Assembly: GCA_045627385.1 (NCBI GenBank)
Contig: JAZQNO010000028.1
Span: forward strand, 1 to 64,000
DNA length: 64,000 bases
Direction: 5' to 3'
DNA from: UBA1757 sp045627385
GTDB lineage: Bacteria; Bacteroidota; Bacteroidia; Bacteroidales; UBA1402
Of this stretch, positions 7,879-18,718 are shown in pieces. A program made the position numbers and the translations under genes. Numbering within the stretch: position 1 is the first letter of the stretch; each line of letters starts with the position of its first letter. The notes beneath the pieces were generated by a model that was not told the origin of the DNA, did no database searches, and saw only the letters and a program-made list of their open reading frames with translations.

Positions 7879-9384
7879 TTATCCGACGTGCAGATTCGTT
7901 TCGACGAGTTTCAGCAGGGAATCCTGATTGAGAGAGGCTCTGAGATCGGCATCGTCGAAGGCCTTCAGATAGGAGATGAGGTAGTCGATGATGCTCTCGG
8001 AGAAGACACCTTTGGCCAGATAGATGGCGCGGTCCTTGTCGAGTTCGGCCGCTGCGCTCACGCAGGAATCGGGCAACTGCTCCAGGGATTCCTGGATGGC
8101 TTTGTTCTTGTCGTCGTGGATGTTGACGCCGACATAGGTCTTCTCGGCCACTTCCAGCGCCTTGGGATCTTCCAGGCCCTGGCGCACGGCGACCGTGATG
8201 GCGGCCATCAGCAGGTAGATGTCGGCGCAGCCGTCGGAAGCGCGCCATTCGAAGGTCTGTTTGGTGGAGAAATCCTTGCCCGAAGGCTTCTCGAGAGGAT
8301 TGCAGTCGGCGGCCATGTCTTTGCCGTTGCTGATCCAGCCGAGCGGCACACGCACCAGAGCGCTGCGGTTGGAGAACGACCAGCAGAGCGAAGTGGGCGC
8401 TTCCTGATGAGGTACCAGACGCATGAACGACAGCGGATTGGGATTGCCGAAAGCAGGCAGGGAAGTGCCGGCCGTCATCAGACCGGCGATGGCCTTGCGA
8501 CAGGCTTCGGTCAGCTGACCGTCCTTGCCGACCATGATGGACTCGCCGCCCTTGGTGAGCTTGCAGTGGACGTGGAGACCGCTGCCGGCCTTGCCCGTGG
8601 TAATCTTGGGCGCAAAGGTGATGGTGACGCCGTACTCGTAGGCCAGCTGACGCATGATCCATTTGGCGACCACCAGCTGGTCAGCCGCTTCTTCCACATT
8701 GACCGGCAGGAACTCGATTTCGTTCTGTTCGTAAATTTTGCCGTCTTGCGTGAAATTGCCCACTTCGGAGTGGCCGTATTTGATCTGACCGCCGGCCTGG
8801 GCGATGAGTCTCATGGCCTCGACGCGGTATTCGGTGAACTTGTTGAAGGGAGCGCTTTCGTGATAGCCTTTCTGGTCGGGAACGGGGTAAAGGTCCTCGG
8901 CATCGGCGATCACATAATATTCCAGTTCGCCCATGGTCTGGAATTCGTCGGCCAGACCGGTTTCCTTCAGTGCGCGGTGGGCTTTTTTGAGAATGAATTC
9001 AGGAGAACTCTCAAAGGGTTGGCCGTCACGGTTGTAGAACGAGCAGAGCAGGTCGACCGTGGGCACTTCGGTGAAGGGGTTCAAAAAGGCGGTTCTGTAT
9101 TTAGGAATAACATAAAGATCTGATTTTCCAGCTTCTACAAATGGAAATAGACTGCTGCCGTCCACACGCTCTCCGGCGGAAAGGATGCTTTCCAAGTGTT
9201 CGCGGCTCCCAATGACGAAGTTGAGCGTCTTGAGCCGGCCGTCCCAACCGCAGTAGTGGAAATTGATGAATTCTACGGCATTTTCCTCGCAATAGCGGAT
9301 GATGTCTTCGCGGGTAAACTGAGCTGCCGGCTTTTTGAGATATTGAACCAACCGGTTGGGGTTCATGGCGATGTTCTTATCCAT
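7879..9384 (-). CDS. glnA: Glutamine synthetase, type I-like, about 500 residues
   Basis: A 501-residue ATP-dependent ammonia ligase making glutamine. Recognisable blocks are the beta-grasp region with NFHYCGWDGRLK, the catalytic-domain acidic motif MGELEYYVIADAED, the loop GGQIKYGHSEVGNF, the ATP/metal segment GSGLHVHCKL and the NRSALVRVP arginine motif. It is far shorter than the roughly 730-residue type III enzyme also common in Bacteroidales. Subtype and adenylylation control cannot be judged here. It is transcribed from a strong-looking promoter at 9407-9438 and its stop abuts the pectate lyase start. Confidence 0.9.
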   Translation of the reverse strand: MDKNIAMNPNRLVQYLKKPAAQFTREDIIRYCEENAVEFINFHYCGWDGRLKTLNFVIGSREHLESILSAGERVDGSSLFPFVEAGKSDLYVIPKYRTAFLNPFTEVPTVDLLCSFYNRDGQPFESSPEFILKKAHRALKETGLADEFQTMGELEYYVIADAEDLYPVPDQKGYHESAPFNKFTEYRVEAMRLIAQAGGQIKYGHSEVGNFTQDGKIYEQNEIEFLPVNVEEAADQLVVAKWIMRQLAYEYGVTITFAPKITTGKAGSGLHVHCKLTKGGESIMVGKDGQLTEACRKAIAGLMTAGTSLPAFGNPNPLSFMRLVPHQEAPTSLCWSFSNRSALVRVPLGWISNGKDMAADCNPLEKPSGKDFSTKQTFEWRASDGCADIYLLMAAITVAVRQGLEDPKALEVAEKTYVGVNIHDDKNKAIQESLEQLPDSCVSAAAELDKDRAIYLAKGVFSESIIDYLISYLKAFDDADLRASLNQDSLLKLVETNLHVG

Positions 9385-9406
9385 TTTTAGTGAAAATTTG
9401 GTTCAG

Positions 9407-9438
9407 CAAAAATACGTATTCCGATGCAAGCAAGCAAA
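9407..9438 (-). promoter_or_regulatory. glnA promoter (TTTG-N20-TATTTTTG)
   Basis: On the minus strand TTTG (9435-9438) and TATTTTTG (9407-9414) are separated by exactly 20 bp. The glnA start codon is 22 bp downstream of the -7 box. Confidence 0.7.
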
Positions 9439-9477
9439 GCCTTTCGAAGGATTTTACATAAACTCGGAAGCAAGATT

Positions 9478-10890
9478 TCAGACACCTTCTCCCAAGGCCA
9501 ATGGCTTGATTGTAAACAAGATGACTTTCGCATCCATCAAAAGCGACTGGTTTCTCAGGTAGAGCATGTCGTAGTCGAGGCGCCGGAGCATCTTGTCGAC
9601 CGAGTCGGCATAGCCGTATTTGACGATTCCCAGCGAGGTCAGTCCGGGCCGGACATTCCAGATGAGCGGGTAGTAGGGAGCCTTTTCGGACAGCTGTTCG
9701 GCGTAGAACGCCCTTTCGGGACGGGGACCGACCAGCGACATGTCGCCCACGAGGACATTGACGAGCTGGGGCAGTTCGTCGAATCGGTAGCGCCGCAGCA
9801 GACGGCCCACCGGCGTGATGCGCGGGTCGTTGGCCGACGAAAGCATCGGGCCGTCGGGTTCGGCGTCGGCCCTCATGCTGCGGAACTTGATGATGCGGAA
9901 GGGCTTTCCGTCTTTTCCCAAGCGTTCCTGACGGTAGAAGACGGGACCTTTCGAATCGCATTTGATCCGGATGGCCAGCCAGGCGAACAGCGGCAGGCAG
10001 AGCAGCAGGCCGATGAAGGAGACCAGCAGGTCCGCAAGGCGTTTGGTGTGGGCCTCCCATAGGGGCATGGGCCTGGGACTGAGCAGACGAAGGGGCACGC
10101 CCGATACCGAATCGATGGAAATGTCGCCGATAATCATTTCCTGTGCGCGTACGGTGATGAAGATGTCGATGCGGAAGCGCAGCAGGCGGTTAGTGAGCGA
10201 CTGGATCTGCTGCGGGCTCCAACTTTCGAAGGCCAGAATGAGGCATTCTGTCTCCGGATGGCTTTCGAGAAGGGACGCGATTTGTCCGGCTGTCTTGTCC
10301 AAGTCGATTTCTGAGGAATCTGTGTCGCAGCAGGTAAGCTCGAAATAAGGGCTGGCTTCGGGCCGGCGCCGCAGAAAATTCCTCAATCGCGCGAGTTCCT
10401 GCCCGTCACCTGCCACCAGCGTCGGCACGGCACAGCTGCAGTCGGGCTTTCTGCGGCGCCGCGCGATGGTCGCGCCTGTAATCCAGGTGCGAGGCAATGC
10501 GGTGAAAAACAGCAGACTGACAAACAGGCCGATGAAGACAAGGTAGAAGTCGGTGTAGTCTTCGGGGTAGTCGTTGATGATGGCCAGAAAGAAGATGGCC
10601 AGCGACACGATCAGGGCGCTGACGGCCGACTGGAACCAGTCGCGGCTGCGGCGTTTGAGGCGGGGCTGGCTGTAATAGCCCAGAAACCAGTGGACCAGAC
10701 AGGCGAAGGCCGAAACGACGAAGTCCAGCACCAGCTGTTTGGGCGCCGTCAGAAAGGTCTGAAGGCTGGAAAAACCGGTGTCGCCGGGCGACAGCCCGTA
10801 GCGGAACACGCTGAAGACCAGCCATGCCGCCAGGGCCGACAGAAAGTCGGTCAGCAGATATCCCCTTATTTTCCGGCGGTCATTGCTCAT
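9478..10890 (-). CDS. Undecaprenyl-phosphate sugar phosphotransferase (polyisoprenyl-phosphate hexose-1-P transferase family)
   Basis: A 470-residue membrane enzyme of the WbaP/WcaJ class that loads the first sugar phosphate onto undecaprenyl phosphate for capsule, O-antigen or exopolysaccharide. It has four or five N-terminal membrane segments, a central Rossmann-like region, one further hydrophobic segment (LADLLVSFIGLLLCLPLF), and a C-terminal catalytic domain with KFRSMRADAEPDGP, RYRFDELPQLVNVLVGDMS and VGPRPE. The start is set at ATG 10890, where it overlaps the stop of tsaC as ATGA. Earlier in-frame codons would lie within tsaC. No other polysaccharide genes are adjacent; the flippase and glycosyltransferases sit about 10 kb away. 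Confidence 0.9.
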   Translation of the reverse strand: MSNDRRKIRGYLLTDFLSALAAWLVFSVFRYGLSPGDTGFSSLQTFLTAPKQLVLDFVVSAFACLVHWFLGYYSQPRLKRRSRDWFQSAVSALIVSLAIFFLAIINDYPEDYTDFYLVFIGLFVSLLFFTALPRTWITGATIARRRRKPDCSCAVPTLVAGDGQELARLRNFLRRRPEASPYFELTCCDTDSSEIDLDKTAGQIASLLESHPETECLILAFESWSPQQIQSLTNRLLRFRIDIFITVRAQEMIIGDISIDSVSGVPLRLLSPRPMPLWEAHTKRLADLLVSFIGLLLCLPLFAWLAIRIKCDSKGPVFYRQERLGKDGKPFRIIKFRSMRADAEPDGPMLSSANDPRITPVGRLLRRYRFDELPQLVNVLVGDMSLVGPRPERAFYAEQLSEKAPYYPLIWNVRPGLTSLGIVKYGYADSVDKMLRRLDYDMLYLRNQSLLMDAKVILFTIKPLALGEGV

Positions 10891-11465
10891 GGTCGGATCA
10901 CCTTGATGAGACCTCCCTGTCCGAGTTTGACGATGGACGAGGGCGAGGCCGGCTCGGTTTCGTCCTGACGGCAGCCGACGATGTAGTCGACCGCTTGTCT
11001 GATTTCGTCGGAAATTTGGGCGAATGTCTGTGGAGAAGGCTCTCCGGCCAGATTGGCCGAGGTGGAGACGATGGCCTTGTGGAAACTTTCGCACAGACCG
11101 TGCGAGAAGGCCTCCCTGGTGACGCGGATGCCGATGCTGCCGTCTTCGGCCAGCAGATTGGGCGCCAGATTGCGTCCCTTGTCGTAGATGACGGTCAGCG
11201 GCTTTTCGGCCATGTCGATCAGATCCCAGGCGATGTCGGGCATCTCTTCCACATAATACTGCACTTTGGCGGCTGAATCCACCAGCACCAACAGGGCTTT
11301 GCTCTCGGCGCGCCGCTTGATTTCATAGACGCGTCTGACCGCCTCCGGGTTGGTGGCGTCGCAACCGATTCCCCAAATGGTGTCGGTCGGGTAGAGGATG
11401 ACGCCGCCCTTTATCAGGACCTCCTTGGCCCTTTTTATTTCTTCTCCGAAATTCATAGCGTTCAT
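10887..11465 (-). CDS. tsaC: L-threonylcarbamoyladenylate synthase (Sua5/YrdC/TsaC family)
   Basis: A 192-residue enzyme that makes threonylcarbamoyl-AMP from Thr, bicarbonate and ATP for the t6A37 modification of ANN-decoding tRNAs. The family hallmarks are YPTDTIWGIGCDATN, the KRRAESKALLVLV segment and VSTSANLAGEPSP. ATG 11465 (MNAMNF) is the first start after the predicted transcription start; ATG 11456 is a possible alternative. The stop overlaps the ATG of the sugar transferase by 4 nt, which implies translational coupling. The leader carries a perfect hairpin at 11473-11492. Confidence 0.9.
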   Translation of the reverse strand: MNAMNFGEEIKRAKEVLIKGGVILYPTDTIWGIGCDATNPEAVRRVYEIKRRAESKALLVLVDSAAKVQYYVEEMPDIAWDLIDMAEKPLTVIYDKGRNLAPNLLAEDGSIGIRVTREAFSHGLCESFHKAIVSTSANLAGEPSPQTFAQISDEIRQAVDYIVGCRQDETEPASPSSIVKLGQGGLIKVIRP

Positions 11466-11472
11466 TTTCGAG

Positions 11473-11492
11473 CACCTTATACTGATAAGGTG
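11473..11492 (-). promoter_or_regulatory. 5'-leader hairpin of tsaC
   Basis: A perfect 8-bp inverted repeat (CACCTTAT and ATAAGGTG with a 4-nt loop) begins 10 nt after the -7 box. It would therefore form at or near the 5' end of the mRNA, 7 nt before the start codon. It could block translation or protect the 5' end. Confidence 0.5.
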
Positions 11493-11502
11493 CAAGCAGT
11501 GT

Positions 11503-11510
11503 CAAAGGTA
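11503..11510 (-). promoter_or_regulatory. -7 box of the tsaC promoter
   Basis: TACCTTTG on the minus strand matches TAnnTTTG exactly. A -33 element at the normal distance is not obvious. Confidence 0.55.
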
Positions 11511-11575
11511 AGGATAAAAAATCAAAAAGTGCAGGAAAAAGAGCTCGGATAATAGTTATTGCCAGAATAAAGTGC

Positions 11576-11583
11576 TAACTTTG
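11576..11583 (+). promoter_or_regulatory. -7 box of the recJ promoter
   Basis: TAACTTTG matches the -7 consensus exactly. It lies 129 bp upstream of the recJ ATG, so recJ would have an unusually long leader. Confidence 0.5.
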
Positions 11584-11589
11584 CCCCAT

Positions 11590-11712
11590 AGTTATCGTGC
11601 CGTAATTTGTTCCGTCTCCATTGGCGCCTGTGGCGCAGGACGGGAGAAGGCGCGGTCGCATCCGTCTGGAGAGACGGCCCCGAAAGGAAAAAAGAAACAA
11701 ACAATATAGTTG
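11590..11712 (+). promoter_or_regulatory. Long structured leader of recJ
   Basis: About 120 nt lie between the predicted transcription start and the recJ ATG. CCGTC at 11612-11616 can pair with GACGG at 11639-11643 around an inner GCGCC/GGCGC hairpin (11624-11636). CCGTCT at 11662-11667 can pair with AGACGG at 11672-11677. The first CCGTCT could also pair with the last AGACGG, so the two folds exclude each other. No known riboswitch family is recognised. Confidence 0.35.
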
Positions 11713-13431
11713 ATGGACAATAAGTGGAACGTTTTAACCCTTAGCCCCGAACAAGAAAAGACAAAGAAAGAATTAGCTGAAGCACTTGGAGTTAGCCCTA
11801 TTTTGGCAAAGCTCCTGATTCAAAGAGGAATCACCACGTTTGATGAGGCGAAGAAGTTTTTCAGGCCTCAACTTTCAGACTTGCACGACCCCTTCCTGAT
11901 GAAGGATATGGACAAGGCTGTACAGCGCTTGAATCAGGCGATTGCCAACAAGGAAAAAATTCTGGTTTACGGGGATTATGATGTGGATGGCGCCACGGCA
12001 GTGGCTCTGGTCTACAAGTTTTTGCGCCAGTATACGACCAATCTGGACTATTATCTGCCCGACCGTTATGTGGAAGGGTACGGCATTTCGTATCAGGGAA
12101 TCGATTTCGCCCATGACAATCATTTTTCGTTGGTCATAGCCCTCGACTGCGGCATCAAGGCCGTGGAAAAGGTCGCCTATGCCAAGGAAAAAGGCGTCGA
12201 TTTCATCATCTGCGACCATCACAAACCCGACGACCAGCTGCCTCCCGCAGTGGCGGTGCTGGATGCCAAACGCCTGGATTCGACCTATCCTTACGGGGAA
12301 CTGTCGGGCTGCGGCGTAGGTTTCAAACTGATGCAGGCCTTTGCCAAAGACAATGACATCGCCTTCTCGGAACTGGTGCCTCTGCTCGACCTGGTCACCG
12401 TCAGCATCGCTTCCGACATCGTGCCCATCACGGGAGAGAACCGCATTCTCGCATTCCACGGGCTCAAGCAGCTCAACGCCAATCCCAGCATCGGCCTCAA
12501 AGCCATCATCCATGTCTGCGGTCTCGACGACAAGGAAATCACCATCAGCGACATTGTCTTCAAAATCGGTCCGCGTCTGAACGCATCCGGCCGCATCCAA
12601 TCGGCTGCCGAAGCGGTCGACCTGCTGGTAACCAAGGACATGCGATTCGCCAAGGAAAAGGCCGTACAAATCGACGAATACAACCAGACACGCAAGAATC
12701 TGGACAAAGACATCACCAAGGAGGCCAACAAGATTCTCAGTTCGGTCAAAGATTTGGACGCCCACAAGGGCATCGTGGTCTTCAACGAGGAGTGGCACAA
12801 GGGCGTCATCGGCATCGTAGCCTCCCGTCTGGCGGAAGAATACTACCGTCCGGCCGTGGTGCTGACCCGTTCGGGCGACCTGGCCACCGGTTCGGCCCGC
12901 AGCGTGCCCGGTTTCGACATCTACAAGGCGGTCGATTCCTGTCGCGACCTGCTTGAAAACTTCGGCGGCCACACTTATGCGGCCGGCCTGTCCATGAAGA
13001 TGGAGAATGTGGACCGTTTCCGCGAACGTTTCGAAGACTATGTGGCCGAGAACATCAGTCAGGAGCAGACGGTTCCCACCATCGACATCGATTCGGAAAT
13101 ACAGTTTCACGACATCACGCCCAAGTTTTTCCGCATCCTGAAACAGTTCAATCCTTTCGGTCCCGACAACAACAAGCCCATCTTCTGCACGAGAAGGGTG
13201 TTCGACTACGGCACCAGCCGTCTGGTCGGTCGCGATCAGGAACATCTCAAACTGGAACTGGTTGACAGTAATTCGGAGAACATCATGAACGGCATCGCCT
13301 TCGGAATGCACGAACACAACGCGCACGTGAAGTCGTTCAATCCCTTCGACATCTGCTACAGCCTCGAAGAAAACACCTACAACGGCAACACTTCGATACA
13401 GCTGCTTATCAAGGACATCAAGGAAGACTGA
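11713..13431 (+). CDS. recJ: Single-stranded-DNA-specific exonuclease RecJ
   Basis: A 572-residue 5'-3' exonuclease of the DHH phosphoesterase family, acting in RecF-pathway and mismatch repair. Metal-binding motifs are visible in order: YGDYDVDGATAV near residue 84, ALDCGI, and the family signature CDHHKPDD. The DHHA1 motif GGHTYAAGLSM is near residue 418, and a C-terminal OB-like region follows. The start is ATG 11713 (MDNKWN); the preceding in-frame TTG is less likely. recQ follows after a hairpin terminator, so the two repair genes are adjacent but probably only partly co-transcribed. Confidence 0.95.
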   Translation: MDNKWNVLTLSPEQEKTKKELAEALGVSPILAKLLIQRGITTFDEAKKFFRPQLSDLHDPFLMKDMDKAVQRLNQAIANKEKILVYGDYDVDGATAVALVYKFLRQYTTNLDYYLPDRYVEGYGISYQGIDFAHDNHFSLVIALDCGIKAVEKVAYAKEKGVDFIICDHHKPDDQLPPAVAVLDAKRLDSTYPYGELSGCGVGFKLMQAFAKDNDIAFSELVPLLDLVTVSIASDIVPITGENRILAFHGLKQLNANPSIGLKAIIHVCGLDDKEITISDIVFKIGPRLNASGRIQSAAEAVDLLVTKDMRFAKEKAVQIDEYNQTRKNLDKDITKEANKILSSVKDLDAHKGIVVFNEEWHKGVIGIVASRLAEEYYRPAVVLTRSGDLATGSARSVPGFDIYKAVDSCRDLLENFGGHTYAAGLSMKMENVDRFRERFEDYVAENISQEQTVPTIDIDSEIQFHDITPKFFRILKQFNPFGPDNNKPIFCTRRVFDYGTSRLVGRDQEHLKLELVDSNSENIMNGIAFGMHEHNAHVKSFNPFDICYSLEENTYNGNTSIQLLIKDIKED

Positions 13432-13439
13432 ATCCAAGG

Positions 13440-13469
13440 GCCGGACATCTTCTGATGGCCGGCTTTTTT
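13440..13469 (+). terminator. Intrinsic terminator between recJ and recQ
   Basis: A 10-bp stem with one mismatch (13440-13449 with 13454-13463) and a TTCT loop is followed by six T. It ends 11 bp before the recQ ATG, so recQ must use read-through or an internal promoter. Confidence 0.8.
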
Positions 13470-13480
13470 CCCTACCGCCG

Positions 13481-15417
<1,937 letters not shown>

Positions 15418-15421
<4 letters not shown>

Positions 15422-16506
15422 CAGATATGGACTTGGACAGAAACCTACGGCATCCTTGGGTGATAGCCGGTCCCTGCAGTGCAGAGACGGAAGAGCAGAC
15501 GCTCTGTTCGGCCCGCCAGCTGGCGGCTGCCGGTGTGGACATTTTTCGTGCCGGACTGTGGAAACCCCGTACGCGTCCGGATGCCTTCGAAGGAGTGGGA
15601 GAGCGCGGTCTGGAATGGCTTAAGCGCGTGCGCCTCGAAACGGGCATGCGCCTGGCCACCGAAGTCGCCACTCCCGCCCACGTGGAAAAGGCTCTGAAAG
15701 CCGGTGTCGACATCCTCTGGATCGGGGCACGGACAACCGTGAATCCTTTTCTCGTACAGGAACTGGCAGACGCTGTAAGGGGAGCGTCGGTGGCCGTGCT
15801 TGTGAAAAATCCGGTCATTCCCGATGCGGACCTGTGGAGTGGGGCGGTCGAACGTTTCGACAAGGCCGGCATCTCTCAGACGGGCATTGTGTTGAGAGGC
15901 TTTCCGCAAGGATTTGAAAACCGATCTTCCGGCATTTCTTACCGCAACGAACCCCGCTGGCCGGTGGCTTTCGAAATGCGGCGCCGCTATCCCGACATGC
16001 TGATGCTTTGCGATCCAAGCCACATGGCCGGCCGGCGCGAGCTGATCGCATCCTTGGCCCAGCAGGCGATGGACCTGAATTTCGACGGACTCTTCATCGA
16101 ATCGCACTGTTGCCCCGAACAGGCGCTGAGCGATGCCGCACAGCAGCTGACACCAGCCGACCTGTCCGAACTGCTTTCGGGTCTGGTCATCCGCGACAGC
16201 AGTGCCGACGACTGTTCGCTGGCCCGTTGGCGTGCGCAGATCGACGACTGCGACCGCCGTCTGACCGACCTGCTGGCCCAGCGTTTGGACATCTGCCGCG
16301 AGATCGGCCACTACAAGAAACAGCACGGCATTCAGGTGTTGCAGGCTTCCCGCTACGGCGAAATTTTGGAAAGGCAGCTGACCGAGGCCGAGCGAAGCGG
16401 TATAGGTCGAGAGTGCATGGCCCGCATTATGGAGGCCGTCCATGAGGAATCTGTATTGCAGCAGATGCAAATTGTCCAGAATAAGCCCTTGCAAAGCCAA
16501 GACTGA
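15418..16506 (+). CDS. Bifunctional DAHP synthase / type II chorismate mutase
   Basis: A 362-residue fusion. Residues 1-260 form a KDO8P-synthase-type DAHP synthase (VIAGPCSAETEEQ at the start, LWKPRTRPDAFEGVGERGLEW, and CDPSHMAGRRE). It condenses PEP with erythrose 4-phosphate at the entry to aromatic synthesis. Residues 265-345 form an AroQ-type chorismate mutase (WRAQIDDCDRRLTDLLAQRL and REIGHYKKQHG). This domain order is usual in Bacteroidetes and lets prephenate or chorismate regulate entry. ATG 15418 overlaps the recQ stop by 4 nt; an internal ATG at 15427 is an alternative. Another aromatic gene, aroE, lies 38 kb away. Confidence 0.93.
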
Positions 16507-16519
16507 TTGCGTATATTCG
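16489..16519 (+). promoter_or_regulatory. Promoter of the NfeD-family gene (TTG-N20-TATATTCG)
   Basis: TTG at 16489-16491, a 20-bp spacer and TATATTCG at 16512-16519, the latter one base from consensus. It overlaps the end of the upstream gene. Confidence 0.5.
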
Positions 16520-16544
16520 CCCTGTCAAACCAATCGCCATACAG

Positions 16545-17966
16545 ATGAAAATGAAGTTTTTTCTCACCACGATGTTGGCCACTTTGCTGGCCTGGCCATA
16601 CGCATCTGTCCTTTCGGCACAGGAAACGCTTCCGTCTCGGGAAACTGTCATGTCTACGGCCGATTCGACTGAAACACCTTCCTCCAAAATGCTGCAGGTC
16701 TGGCAGGTCGACCTCACCAGCGATGTCAATGCAGCATCCTGGCTCCAAATAAGCCGCGGTTTCGATCAGGCGGAGGCTTCCGAGGCCGATCTGATTCTGC
16801 TCCACATGAACACTTACGGAGGAGAGGTCTCCTATGCCGATTCCATCCGTACCCGAATTCTCAACACGAAAGCGCCTGTCTGCGTGTTTATCGATCCTAA
16901 CGCGGCCTCGGCCGGCGCGCTCATTTCGGTGGCCTGTGACCGCATCTATATGAGAAGCGGCGCCACCATCGGCGCTTCGACCGTAGTCAACCAGAGTGGG
17001 GCGGCCGCTCCCGACAAATATCAGTCATATATGCGCGCGATGATCCGCGCCACAGCCGAAACTACGGGCCGCAATCCGCAGATAGCGGAGGCTTTCGTCG
17101 ATCCCGACGTGGTGGTCCCCGGACTTGTGGACACCGGCAAAGTGCTCACGCTGACGGCTTCCGAGGCCCAAAAGTATGGCTTCTGCGATGCCATCGTCGA
17201 AAGTGTGGACGAACTCATCGCCGCCGAACTCGACGGCCAGCCTTATACGCACCGCCAATTCACGCTCTCTTCCAAGGACAAGGTGAAAGGCGGCCTGATG
17301 AATTCGGCTCTCAGAGGACTGCTCATCATGATTATCGTCGCCGGCATCTGGTTCGAACTTCAGAGCCCGGGCATCGGATTTCCCAGCATCGCCGCTTTCG
17401 TGGCCGCGCTTCTCTATTTCGCACCGCTCTTCATGGACGGAATGGTGGCATATTGGGAAATCATCGTTTTCGTGGTCGGCGTGCTGCTGCTCTTCGTCGA
17501 GATACTGGTCATTCCCGGATTCGGCGTGACCGGCATTCTGGGCATCATCTGCATGGTCGCCGGTTTGAGTTTCGCTCTGGTCGACGAGGTGCATTTCTCT
17601 TTGAAAGGCATGTCGATGGGCGATTTCGATGAAGCTCTTCTTTTGGTGATTGTCAGTATGATCCTGGCTACGCTTGTCTGTCTGTGGCTGACATCGAAAA
17701 TCGGCACGGGAAAGGGTACGTTCAGCAAAATGGCTCTATTATCAACCCAAAAGGATGAAGAAGGTTATGTGGGTGTTCCTTCGGAACTCAAAGAGTTGAT
17801 TGGTCAAACTGGACAGACAGCTTCTATTCTTCGTCCTTCGGGAAAGATTGTTATCGACGGAACGCTCTACGATGCGGTCGCCCAGTTCGGCTATATCGAA
17901 GACGGCCGTCCCGTGAAAGTGGTCCGTTGCGAGGCCGGTCAGCTTTATGTTGAAGAAATAAATTGA
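16545..17966 (+). CDS. NfeD-family membrane protein with ClpP-like serine protease domain
   Basis: A 473-residue protein with an N-terminal signal peptide (cleavage near SVLSAQ). A ClpP/crotonase-fold protease domain follows, with LHMNTYGGEVSYAD and the Ser motif DPNAASAGALIS. Four or five membrane helices lie at about 265-390, and a C-terminal OB-fold NfeD domain begins near 410 (IGQTGQTASILRPSGKIVIDG). Long NfeD proteins act with stomatin-like partners in membrane-protein quality control; no stomatin gene is next to it. kdsB starts 2 bp after the stop, so it probably heads an operon with the envelope genes. Confidence 0.88.
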   Translation: MKMKFFLTTMLATLLAWPYASVLSAQETLPSRETVMSTADSTETPSSKMLQVWQVDLTSDVNAASWLQISRGFDQAEASEADLILLHMNTYGGEVSYADSIRTRILNTKAPVCVFIDPNAASAGALISVACDRIYMRSGATIGASTVVNQSGAAAPDKYQSYMRAMIRATAETTGRNPQIAEAFVDPDVVVPGLVDTGKVLTLTASEAQKYGFCDAIVESVDELIAAELDGQPYTHRQFTLSSKDKVKGGLMNSALRGLLIMIIVAGIWFELQSPGIGFPSIAAFVAALLYFAPLFMDGMVAYWEIIVFVVGVLLLFVEILVIPGFGVTGILGIICMVAGLSFALVDEVHFSLKGMSMGDFDEALLLVIVSMILATLVCLWLTSKIGTGKGTFSKMALLSTQKDEEGYVGVPSELKELIGQTGQTASILRPSGKIVIDGTLYDAVAQFGYIEDGRPVKVVRCEAGQLYVEEIN

Positions 17967-17968
17967 TT

Positions 17969-18718
17969 ATGAGATTTTTAGGTCTTATACCCGCTCGTTA
18001 CGCCTCGACGCGTTTTCCGGGCAAACCTTTGGCTGACATCGGTGGAAAGCCGATGATTCAGCGTGTGTACGAGCAAGTCTGCGGCAGTCTGGATGCGGCC
18101 TATGTGGCCACCGACGACCAACGTATATTCGATGCCGTCAGAGCTTTCGGCGGTCGTGTGGTCATGACGGGCACCCATCACCGCAGCGGCACGGACCGTT
18201 GCGCCGAAGCCATGACACTGGTGGAGGGCGATTACGATGTCGTCATCAACATTCAAGGCGACGAGCCTTTCATCCGTCCCGAACAGATAGAACTCTTGAA
18301 ATCCTGTTTCGAAGACCATCCGGAGACTCAACTGGCCACTCTGGTCAGAGCTTTCCGTCCGGACGAGGGACTGGAGGCGCTATTCAATCCCAATTCGCCC
18401 AAGGTCGTGCTCAACCGACAATCGGAAGCCATGTGCTTCAGTCGTTCGGTGGTGCCCTATCTGAGAAATGTCCCTCAGGAAGAGTGGCTTTCCAAACATG
18501 TTTTCTACAAACACTTGGGCATCTATGCCTATCGTTGTGATGTGTTGTCGTCCATCGCCCGACTCGAGCAGACGCCACTGGAACTGGCCGAATCGCTTGA
18601 GCAGTTGCGCTGGCTGGAAAACGGCTATTCCATCCGTGTCGCCGTGACGGATGTGGAAAATCTGGCTGTTGATACTCCCGAAGATTTGGAACGTATCCTA
18701 AAGAGCGGTTTGCTATGA
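17969..18718 (+). CDS. kdsB: 3-deoxy-manno-octulosonate cytidylyltransferase
   Basis: A 249-residue cytoplasmic CMP-KDO synthetase that activates KDO for lipopolysaccharide inner core. The N-terminal nucleotide-binding motif IPARYASTRFPGKPL is diagnostic, followed by VATDDQRI, MTGTHHRSGTDRCAEA and NIQGDEPFI. The start is ATG 17969 (MRFLGLIPAR); the stop overlaps the next ATG as ATGA. It shares a tightly packed operon with an M16-like protein, a flippase and glycosyltransferases, consistent with envelope polysaccharide assembly. Confidence 0.95.
   Translation: MRFLGLIPARYASTRFPGKPLADIGGKPMIQRVYEQVCGSLDAAYVATDDQRIFDAVRAFGGRVVMTGTHHRSGTDRCAEAMTLVEGDYDVVINIQGDEPFIRPEQIELLKSCFEDHPETQLATLVRAFRPDEGLEALFNPNSPKVVLNRQSEAMCFSRSVVPYLRNVPQEEWLSKHVFYKHLGIYAYRCDVLSSIARLEQTPLELAESLEQLRWLENGYSIRVAVTDVENLAVDTPEDLERILKSGLL

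Noticed and set aside
11590..11712. tRNA gene in the recJ leader
   Set aside because: There is no acceptor-stem pairing, no T-loop GTTCRANNC and no cloverleaf spacing.
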